A stretch of 64,000 bases of DNA, from positions 40,369,219 to 40,433,218 of the forward strand of contig OY365809.1 in NCBI GenBank assembly GCA_959347315.1, read 5' to 3'. The stretch's first letter is position 1. Each line of letters opens with the position of its first letter. Positions 49,650-57,100 of this stretch are shown piece after piece. Origin of the DNA: Bimastos eiseni. Taxonomy: Eukaryota; Annelida; Clitellata; Crassiclitellata; Lumbricidae. The notes beneath the pieces are model-generated. The model was given only the letters and a program-made list of their open reading frames with translations, ran no database searches and was not told where the DNA came from. The position numbers and the translations under genes are program-made.

Positions 49650-51619
49650 CACCACTTCAAGAGAAACTTCACAGACTCTCCCTCCCTGATGGCATAACTA
49701 GGGACAGTAAATATATTGTACCTAACATAGAGGAGGCACTAGTATCAGGCCATTAACTGTTTCAGATAAAGACAAAATAATCTTTGGCAGCACTCAAAGT
49801 GCTCACCTCTTTCTCGAGAAAGCCTGGCATGTGGAGATTTGGAGATGCCTCTTTTTTCAGTGTTGGCGCAAGAAACAGTTCAGCCTTCAATCAGAAAGAA
49901 ACAAGATATACATTGATATTCATCAACAAAAGAAACTACTTTGAAAGTTGTTATAATATAAATTGCTGTAAAACACCGAACAGGTTTCACTTTTAAACAT
50001 ATAAAGTGATTTAGTCTGCAGAGTACAGTGACTGATGTGTGTTAACTTTATTTATTACCAAAATTTGATACTGCCCTTCTTCCAACATTTTTTGCTCAGA
50101 AGTACACACACAGGCCTTGATGGCGCAATTGCAGTTATACTGCAGAGCAATGGTGTGCAAAGGACTTGCTCAAGGTCCCTACACAGTGACGCCCCGGACG
50201 AGGCTCGAACCCGCGCGCTCAGCACACACTGAACGTTACGGGCTGACCGCTCTAACCGATCAGCCACTGTGCCACACCACAACTTTAGGAAGGCACTTGT
50301 AATTTTGAGACTGTGTGCTCATAGCAACAGCAACTTTTGCTTAAGACTATGCTACAAGAGTGTAAGTGTAGTGTATATTTGGGGCATTTTATCATACCTC
50401 CTACAACAAAATGACCCATGAACCAGCAATCATTAGATGTTAATCTATCGTTTTAGCATTAACCGTCATTTACTCATTTCAATCAATCAAACAATTTTTG
50501 TTTATTCAGCATATCATTTCCACGTCATGAACCAATTTCAATGTTAAAATATATAGTTCACACACACCGGCATATAAAACTGCTGCAAAATTTAAAAAAA
50601 TTATAAGCTAAATTTTTTGGGAGAAACATGAATAAATAAGAAGCTAAAACTGGTATTTGAGGTCTTTGGTTAGTTCTCTGATTTGAGTTGAATAGCATTT
50701 TAAATGGTCATTGTTCCATTAAAAACTACATGCACACATATTCCACAAAGGGAACATCTATATTCATATATTATGATGATGAGATGATAGACTATAATGG
50801 TGGCATAATCGGTGATATTAAAATGGCAGATGACCCAGATGTCGGCTTACCTAAAGTTTCGCATTCCGCAACTTACGCATAATATTTTGATCTTTTGGTC
50901 CACTGCCATTGATCAGAACAAAATACTTGTGGCAGGTGATTGACAAAAAGGGGTAAGTAAAATGAATCTTCGTTTATGTCTAAAACTACACTAACCCTAA
51001 CCAACCCTCACGATGCTTGACCTGACCCTAACTGACTCTCAAAATGCTTAACTTTACCATAACCGACCCTCACGATGCTAATTATAACAAATAATAGGTT
51101 TTACTGTGTGCGTGTTCTCATTACATATGTGATCTGTGTTTGCGTACAAGTCACGCCCAAAATATTATGCGTAAGTTGCGGACCACGAAACTATAAGTAA
51201 GCCCAGATGTCTCCTCGTTTTTGAGAAGCTGAGAAATGCAAAGCGTCAGGGTGTGAGTCGGTCCTATGACCAAGCTGCGAATTCACACGGCTTCAGTAAA
51301 GCAATAAAGTTGACATACTGGCTTCATATTGTCATAGCTGGTATATACTTATATACTCGTACACAATACTCAAACTCACTGGGTCCACTTTGTCCCAGCT
51401 GTTATATTTCCCCATGAAATCAAGACTCATGACATGACCACAGACGGAGGTAAACTTGAAACGTGTCTGCTCTCCGGTGGGGGGAAACCGGCCGTTCCAC
51501 TCGTGGACGGAGCAGGCGCCGTTAAAGCCCTTTCGAGAGTTGACTTGGCCTTTGCCCAAAATCTTCGCCAAAGACGCAGCCAAAGATGGCTTCTCGGCTA
51601 CCATTAAGACAGTCCGCAT
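37310..51619 (-). CDS. TOP3B: DNA topoisomerase III beta (TOP3B), 16 coding exons
   Basis: Type IA topoisomerase that cuts and passes single strands of DNA, and in animals RNA, usually in complex with TDRD3. Coding exons (minus): 51619-51380, 49884-49807, 48309-48196, 47799-47632, 47124-46990, 46545-46433, 45845-45754, 45115-45007, 44375-44171, 43147-42965, 42245-42036, 41010-40793, 39937-39757, 39195-38996, 38243-38141, 37543-37310. All join in phase and give 860 residues, close to the length of animal TOP3B. The TOPRIM fold has E9 and DCDKEGE (D118, D120, E122). The catalytic tyrosine is Y335 in YISYPRTET. Cysteine pairs from 623 to 801 form zinc-finger-like modules, and an RGG-rich tail is at about 827-846. 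The start at 51619 ([11 protein letters not shown]) fits the family; another ATG lies 12 bases upstream at 51631. Exon limits are from reading, not transcripts. Confidence 0.95.
38141..38243 (-). CDS. TOP3B: TOP3B exon 15 (residues 749-783)
   Basis: Reads [16 protein letters not shown] and [12 protein letters not shown]. Acceptor TTGCAG, donor GTACAT. Confidence 0.9.
38996..39195 (-). CDS. TOP3B: TOP3B exon 14, further cysteine modules (residues 683-748)
   Basis: Contains [21 protein letters not shown] and SCSQCDNGV. Acceptor TTACAG, donor GTGAGT, ends in phase 2 with K749 split. Confidence 0.92.
39757..39937 (-). CDS. TOP3B: TOP3B exon 13, first zinc-finger-like module (residues 622-682)
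   Basis: Begins CGKC and holds [10 protein letters not shown] and [11 protein letters not shown]. Acceptor CTGCAG, donor GTACTC. Confidence 0.92.
40180..40370 (-). mobile_element. tRNA-derived SINE, intron 12 of TOP3B
   Basis: Reading the minus strand from 40370, a tRNA-like head has an A-box-like GATTGGCTAGAGC and B-box-like GGGTTCGATCAT. It is followed by a body shared with the copy at 50060-50275 (ACCTTGAGCAAGTCCTTTG). It is in the same orientation as the host gene. Confidence 0.7.
40793..41010 (-). CDS. TOP3B: TOP3B exon 12 (residues 550-621)
   Basis: Contains [20 protein letters not shown]. Ends in phase 2 at donor GTGATG; R622 is split with exon 13. Confidence 0.92.
41197..41220. repeat. 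(TA)n microsatellite
   Basis: About 12 TA dinucleotides in intron 11 of TOP3B. Confidence 0.85.
42036..42245 (-). CDS. TOP3B: TOP3B exon 11 (residues 480-549)
   Basis: Contains [20 protein letters not shown] and [19 protein letters not shown]. Acceptor TTTCAG, donor GTGAGT. An L2 LINE tail lies just upstream in intron 10. Confidence 0.94.
42283..42595 (+). pseudogene. CR1/L2-like LINE 3' end, TOP3B intron 10
   Basis: Translation gives [36 protein letters not shown] and [15 protein letters not shown] with shifts. This is the ORF2 C-terminus, followed by the typical tail GGCGCTATATAAAT and a TTATTATTATT run. It stands antisense to TOP3B, within 40 bp of the exon 11 acceptor. Confidence 0.8.
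42965..43147 (-). CDS. TOP3B: TOP3B exon 10 (residues 419-479)
   Basis: Contains [14 protein letters not shown] and [10 protein letters not shown]. Acceptor TCTTCAG, donor GTAAAT, phase 0. Confidence 0.92.
43258..43410 (-). mobile_element. tRNA-derived SINE, TOP3B intron 9
   Basis: On the minus strand a head GGGACACGGTGGAGCAGCGG with a tRNA-like A box is followed by B box GGTTCGAAC. The body ends in a deuterostome SINE-like sequence (CTTGGACAAGTTGCTCACC). A different family from the 40180/50060 pair. Confidence 0.65.
43715..43880 (+). mobile_element. tRNA-derived SINE, plus strand, TOP3B intron 9
   Basis: A-box-like TGCTCGATAGAGGTTAGCA and a canonical B box GGTTCAAATCC lie about 35 bp apart, as in a tRNA head. 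A non-tRNA body follows. The right limit is uncertain. Confidence 0.6.
44171..44375 (-). CDS. TOP3B: TOP3B exon 9 (residues 350-418)
   Basis: Contains [17 protein letters not shown] and [13 protein letters not shown], hallmarks of the type IA family. Acceptor ATTTAG, donor GTAATT. Confidence 0.93.
45007..45115 (-). CDS. TOP3B: TOP3B exon 8 with catalytic tyrosine (residues 314-349)
   Basis: Contains [17 protein letters not shown] with the active-site tyrosine Y335. The donor GTACGT at 45006 is chosen because it alone keeps the frame into exon 9 (FDL-V-GTLRQQ). Confidence 0.92.
45410..45640 (+). pseudogene. CR1/L2-like LINE 3' end, TOP3B intron 7
   Basis: [10 protein letters not shown] and [14 protein letters not shown] text stand for the FWNxLP and LKTxLF blocks of ORF2's end. 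It is followed by the tail GAGGGGTGCTTTACAAATGC. Antisense to TOP3B. Confidence 0.6.
45754..45845 (-). CDS. TOP3B: TOP3B exon 7 (residues 283-313)
   Basis: Contains [15 protein letters not shown], the conserved run-up to the catalytic region. Acceptor TTTCCAG, donor GTCAGT, ends in phase 1. Confidence 0.92.
46433..46545 (-). CDS. TOP3B: TOP3B exon 6 (residues 246-282)
   Basis: Reads [20 protein letters not shown]. It ends in phase 2 at donor GTAAGT; the split lysine codon is completed by exon 7. Confidence 0.9.
46990..47124 (-). CDS. TOP3B: TOP3B exon 5 (residues 201-245)
   Basis: Contains [18 protein letters not shown] of the type IA core. Acceptor TTGCAG, donor GTTTGT. Confidence 0.93.
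47632..47799 (-). CDS. TOP3B: TOP3B exon 4 (residues 145-200)
   Basis: Contains [18 protein letters not shown], one of the most conserved stretches of TOP3B. The acceptor is TTTTCAG; the donor GTCTGA is weak but keeps the frame. Confidence 0.93.
48196..48309 (-). CDS. TOP3B: TOP3B exon 3 (residues 107-144)
   Basis: Carries [16 protein letters not shown], the metal-binding DxDxE of the TOPRIM fold. Donor GTAAGA. Confidence 0.93.
48685..49040. mobile_element. hAT-type miniature element, TOP3B intron 2
   Basis: TAGGGCTGTTATTGATTAAT at the left is inverted near the right end (GCAGCTCTA, with ATTAATCAATCAG inside). The 8-bp duplications are GTTATAAC (48677-48684) and GTTATAAT (49041-49048). The interior is AT-rich with ATTAATCG repeats and no coding sequence. 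Confidence 0.75.
49577..49649. repeat. (TA)n microsatellite
   Basis: About 36 TA units in intron 2 of TOP3B, the longest in the window. Confidence 0.95.
49807..49884 (-). CDS. TOP3B: TOP3B exon 2 (residues 81-106)
   Basis: Reads [19 protein letters not shown], the TOPRIM segment after KVDP. Phase 0 on both sides; donor GTGAGC. The acceptor is a non-ideal TTGAAG. Confidence 0.85.
50060..50275 (-). mobile_element. tRNA-derived SINE, TOP3B intron 1
   Basis: The second, fuller copy of the family at 40180-40370. On the minus strand, GGCACAGTGGCTGATCGGTT begins a tRNA-like head with B box GGTTCGAGCC. The body and the end (GGAAGAAGGGCAGTATC) are shared. Confidence 0.75.
50844..51203. mobile_element. 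Miniature inverted-repeat element, TOP3B intron 1
   Basis: The terminal inverted repeats are about 46 bp: GGCTTACCTAAAGTTTCG at the left and CGAAACTATAAGTAAGCC at the right. Inside them GCAACTTACGCATAATATTTT is well matched. The 8-bp duplication CAGATGTC is exact (50836-50843, 51204-51211). Terminal GG and an 8-bp duplication are compatible with Merlin, but other superfamilies are not excluded. No coding sequence is seen. Confidence 0.85.
51380..51619 (-). CDS. TOP3B: TOP3B exon 1 (residues 1-80)
   Basis: Contains MVAEKPSLA with catalytic E9 of the TOPRIM domain, then [12 protein letters not shown]. The donor GTGAGT follows codon 80 at 51379. An upstream in-frame ATG at 51631 would add MFKK. 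Confidence 0.9.
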
Positions 51620-51631
51620 TTTCTTAAACAA

Positions 51632-52240
51632 AACTTGACAACTATTATCAGATGTTTTGATATTTTAATTAGAACTCTTCCATTAACAAATATTGTTGCT
51701 AACAATACTTATACTGACACGCCCAAATAGCCCAAGATCCCAAATGAGTGCGTTCGTAAAAAATGAACATCTGCGTATCGCAAATGCATCTGCATAATTA
51801 TAATTTATTATTATGTTCAACGGCTATAAACGTACAGAATTGTCGTGTAAATGCATTTAAAGCAGTTGGTGTATTATGACTCAAAATACGTTTCAAAAGT
51901 AGTTGGTATATAAAATGTTTATTTGTAGGCTCATTTTCATACGACGCAGCCTTTCAGTGTTGTGTCATTCACCTCGCATAGCAGAAAATTGAAATAAGCA
52001 CTACTCCAAGCAACCTAATGGGTCCTTTCGTTAATTCTGTTTATGTTTTGCTTGCTTTGAACATATCGTATATCACAATTACTATCGAATTAGTCGGAAT
52101 TACCTCTCGGCACCTTGCCCTGTAGCCAAAAGCCCAGCACTTGCTTCATAGCTCACAGTCTTCCTTATCAATCTCCCAACAACCTGATAGAGCAATCAAT
52201 AAATTATAGACGTCAACAGTCTATGTTGCTATAAGATCAC

Positions 52241-52282
<42 letters not shown>

Positions 52283-52302
52283 TCATTATTCATTACAGGC
52301 TA
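51632..52302. other. TOP3B upstream region
   Basis: Likely holds the TOP3B promoter and 5' untranslated sequence. No TATA box at a fitting distance, CpG cluster or other site could be named with certainty. A (TA)n run lies at 52244-52277. Confidence 0.4.
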
Positions 52303-52860
52303 CTACTCAGGAGCGCTCCCGACTCCAACACGTTTAAAAAGAACAGTTTTAAGGCACGTATAAAATGAGTCTGAGTGGACCCTTGGTGACAACCGCAATG
52401 CCAACAGGAGCATGTTCCAGAGCGAGGGGCCAACCCCTGAGAAGGGACGATTCTGTTTGGTAGTTGTACGAGCAAATGGGACAATGAGCATGCATCGCTC
52501 AATAGAGCGTAGAGAGCGGCGACCCAGTACACTCAATGTAGATTAACAGAGATCGTGAAGATAGGCAGGGGCGAGACCTAGTAAGGGCCGTCATACCAAT
52601 GAGATGATACGGTACGAGATTCGCTGTTGGAGTGGGAGTCAGTGGAGCACATCCAACATATAGCCGGATACATGGCCAAATTTAGGAATGCGTTCAACAA
52701 GACGTGCAGCAGAACGCAGGACCCGCTCCAGGCACCGCAGCTGGAAGGCCTGCATACAGTGAGCAACAGTAATCCAGTCGGGCAGTATATATATAGATAT
52801 ATATATATGATGGATTGACCACGAAAATCCAGATCCTATGCGCTTTATTAGCACTAAGCA
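52303..52860 (-). pseudogene. CR1-like LINE ORF2 C-terminus
   Basis: On the minus strand pieces read SAARLVERIPKFGHVSGYM, DVLHWLPLQQRISYRI and then RRSLRSIERCMLIVPFARTT, LWNMLLLALRL and SFYTCLKTVLF, ending GSAPE and a stop. This is the conserved end of a CR1-type ORF2. Frame changes near 52600-52650 make it inactive. It lies between TOP3B and PIGX. Confidence 0.8.
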
Positions 52861-53970
52861 GTGCCATAAAATTTCGAGCTTAGATCAATTTGAAACAGTT
52901 GATAACATATTTTAACTAAATGTACTGCAACCCTCTAACTTGGCCACAAAATGTTGCAAATATTCACTACATAACATCAGCTAACATAGCATCCAGTGGA
53001 ATGTCCACTCAAATCAACATAAGTTGTTTTTACGAGATGAAACGACAGACCACAGCATAAGTAGTAACACTGCTGGCCAGCAGGCTCAATTAAGTTAATA
53101 CTCTGCAGAGCAATATACTTATTGTAATTTCATTAAATTTCTTATTATAACTAAATCTAAGCACATGATTAGAAAATTGGAAGTTACCAAATGAGTAACA
53201 TCATATATTAAAATGAAATTAATGCTCTTATAAGTTTTCTGTTCCTTTCATTTATATAAAGAAATCTTTCTTAGAATGTTGGATGGACCAAGTAAAAGTT
53301 TTGTATTTCATCAACATACATCCATACAATACAAAATACAACTAGTATATTAGTATATTATATCTAGCACAAATGACGAGGCATTAAAAAATAACACAAC
53401 ACAATAGAATTTATTCATTATATGTCGATTTATGCAAATATCGACTCTCAAAATAATGACTTATAAGAAAATGAACCTCACTAATAGAACAGCAGCTATT
53501 TCAAAAATAAAAATCTGCAGACTCTGGCAGCAAATCATCTACCATATTCTTTCAAAGGACAACCAGCTTCATACAGCCTCAAAAAAGAAATAACTGGAAT
53601 GGTTTTCGGTCAAAGAGCTGTCTGGATCCCGTGAATTGAAGTTCTGCCCTGCTTCTGTTTCACGATTTTATCTCAATTCATTAGCTCAAATCATTTGCTA
53701 CGAGCATTCATAGCTCATCCCCTTATGCCGACCACACAGAGCAGCTTCCAGCTCAGGTCAAGCAAAATAAAACAGCTTTCAATTGTTGACAGTTAAGTAT
53801 TTGAAACAATGAAGCACAGAAGTACAATATTCAAAGTCGAGAAACAGCTGAAACAGCAGCGAACACACAGACACTGGATCACAGTGTCTCTTACTGGAAT
53901 GAACATGGAGATCCAGACTACAGCCATTCCAGGATGATGGTCCAACCACCGAACGATGTGACAGATTGCG
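52861..53970. other. PIGX 3' region
   Basis: Downstream of the PIGX stop on the minus strand. One AATAAA-type signal (TTTATT on plus, near 53410) could end the transcript, but the choice is a guess. No other gene is seen. Confidence 0.35.
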
Positions 53971-54144
53971 CTAACTGTACTTCTTATCAGCAGAAGTGCT
54001 GCTGCTTGGAACTGTGCTTCTTATGCCGAGCAACATTTTGGCAACAATTCCAACAGTGGAAATGCCAATTATCAGCACCGTTAATACGACAATCGTTGTA
54101 AAGTGCAGCAGGTTGCCCACAGGGACAACGAAACTTTGCGATTC
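53971..54144 (-). CDS. PIGX: PIGX exon 5, membrane span and stop (residues 206-262)
   Basis: VPVGNLLHFTTIVVLTVLII begins with the family's VPVG and runs into a transmembrane helix. The tail ends SADKKYS and TAG (53973-53971). Confidence 0.88.
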   Translation of the reverse strand, partial: ESQSFVVPVGNLLHFTTIVVLTVLIIGISTVGIVAKMLLGIRSTVPSSSTSADKKYS

Positions 54145-57100
54145 CTACAAATCAAATATCAACTCTTGTAGTAATTTGGCTAATTTCCAATGCATTGGCA
54201 ATTTGGCATAACTAACTACATTCACTTATCACACAGATCCATTAATTGATTAATCTATAATTATGTCTGTTTAATATTAACAAGCAGTTTGCCTGACCTA
54301 ACAAAATTTAAACAGAATTTTGAAATGTGTTTCCACTTTAAAATAAAACCATAAAATACACTAAAATGGGCTGCATCCCGTCCCATTCCAATCCTCCTCT
54401 GCCTTTCCACAAGAGCAGAGTTTCCTTCATAATAGGAGCAAAATCTACAAACTGAAATGGATCTTTAGCACAACAGGAATGTTGAACTCATGACAAACAA
54501 ATATTTCTTGTCCATTATATCATCAACAAGGTTGATCACTGTTACCATAATTAACTACATGTATAGTTAACCTCATTGGCTATAGTCAATTGATTCAAAT
54601 GTGAAACTATTGCTATAGAAAAAATTATACTAGATGGCAACAAATGGTAACTAATCAGATAATACCATTCTAATACATTCTAACCTCTGGAAATGCACAA
54701 GAGATTTGCGTCCACATGCAGTTGCTGGAGGTATCCTCTGAGCACGGAGCTGGAGTTCTGTCAAAAGACTTCAGCCAATCAGCATCTGGCATTTTCAAAA
54801 TCCAGAAGAGCAGGCACAAATGTCAGCTAACGTAGAAGTTGTTTATTAAGCATGTTGGTTTCCTTTAATAAACCGTTCACACTAAACACGGTTAACACCA
54901 ACTCGTAGATAAATGGTTGCTTGTTACGGAAATTTTCTTAAAACTTAATCAACATATCAACATAAGTTGAAGCTATGAAACTATGACCAATGCCAATGGC
55001 TCTCCAAATAGCAGCAGATTATATATTGAATCATAAAAGTTCTGGTGTGGGGCCTGTTAGGCCTTGCCTCTGTCTACTTGTGAAAGCTCTAAGTACTGCC
55101 CTACTCTGGGTGTCCAGGGTTATAGTACCCTCAATTCTAATGAGCACGGCATGGTTTGTGTCCCCTGTTGCATGTACATATATTACAACAGTGCCTTCTC
55201 GGTAGGGGCCCATCCATATACTATGTAGGCCAAAAAATTGGATTTTTGGAGCCCCCTCCCCTCTGTTGCACCGCGCACATTTCGTGGACTCCCTCCCCCA
55301 TGCGTACGTACAATTGAGCTCTACCCCATTGCAAAGATTAAATAGCTAAAATCATCTACAAGACATTGATTTAACCACAGGCTATTTATTTTTTTAAGCA
55401 TCATATTTAACAGCTAAAATTTGTTAACAGTTATGAAGATTTAAAACACTAACAACACTTGCATTAGAAAGCGTTTTAATGCTACATAAAATTGATTAAG
55501 CAGGAATATAGCCTGTGATTAGGTTTACAGTTCTGATTTTCATATTCTGTATTGTGGATGTCATAATTAGACAATTATATTTGTGTACATACATATTTTT
55601 GGGACCCCTCCTCCCCACCATACACACCCGTACGCAAAATGGCCGAAATTTTAAACCCCTTCTCCCTTGCTGCGTACGTAATATGTGGATGGCCCCTTGT
55701 TGACCTCTTCATCTGGAACGGGCTAACCTTGGCGCTATGTTTGCTCCCCAGGGTTCACTTTTATTCTAACCACACTACTGTCCGTTTTAACCATGTAGGG
55801 GTCAGAAGAACTTCTCAGTAGCAACCTTGCAGGAGTGAACAAATGAATAATGATAAAAAGTCTGACCTGAACTACCTATATTTGGTAAATACTATTCAAG
55901 GTTTCTCCATACAACCGTTCACATCAATCATTTCTATATATAAGACTATAAAGTTGGTTCATTAATTGACTCCTAACTGTGATCAAGGCAATGTGCCAAT
56001 CCAAACATTAAATGGTCTAACATGGAAATCTAACATGGAGAAACCTGGATGCCTGGAGATATTCCTTTAATACCTGGATGACATGCAACGTAGATCTCCG
56101 GTATCACCACCTCCACATGTACGTGACTATGGCCGTCAAAAGGCTTGTGGTACCTGACGTGCAGTGGCAGAGTAACATTTACTGAAAGCCCGTTTGCATT
56201 GAGCTGCAGCTGGCGAAAGACAAATAGTCTCAAGGGAGGTGATAAAAACTCCGGCTTTTCCAAATCAATGTCATCGTAAGAAAAGACCTACAAGCACACA
56301 ATTGCTAGTTGTTACTTAACAGACACAAAGTAAAATTCTGTGATTTGTAAGTAAGTAATCCTTATTAGCACGAGACAAACCCTCCTACAATACCACAACT
56401 ACGCATGTATTGGTGAGAAGTAGCACAATATTCAGAAATAAAACCAATGCAATGATATATACAGTTAAGAATGTCTGATTTACACAGTTATATTTCTATG
56501 GATATGATCTGAAGAACACAAACATTACTCATGTCAAAAAATGGAAACAGGTTAGATCTTGGAGCAAGCATTAAGATGCATTATCCAATTTTTATATATG
56601 TGAAATAAGAGCTTCTAACATCTTACTTCATAAACAGTATAAGAACATCTACAGCACTGAAGCAATAATGCTCAAAGCATAGGTCAATAGTCGGAACTAT
56701 GCAAAATCATCGTGCTCGTCAAATCCCAGGACCAAAGGGTCAAGAAGGGAGTCCAAGAAGACATGGAAACATCCTATGAAGAAAATGAGACTTAGCACAG
56801 CAAACTGTCAGAAGAGCCTGCCACAGTCAAGGGCCAGCAACAGAAAATTGGTATACATTGCACACTATATTGCTTAATAGAGACCGACCGGAAATCGCCT
56901 CGGACATTTGCCTCGGCTGAATATCCCATCTTTTTAAACAATTCGGAAGTGTTCACCTCGGCAAAGAGCACACACGCAAATAGATAGTTTAAAGTAGGGC
57001 ATAACCGGAAATCGCCTCGGACATTCACCCAGGCCGAATATTGGACTATTCAGAAGTATTCGCCTCGGCAAGTATTACATCTGAAAATAGCTAAAAATAA

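Noticed and set aside
55031..55213. Minus-strand frame of 60 codons in PIGX intron 3
   Set aside because: It does not fit between PIGX exons in phase and no PIG-X motif is present; possibly part of an old repeat.
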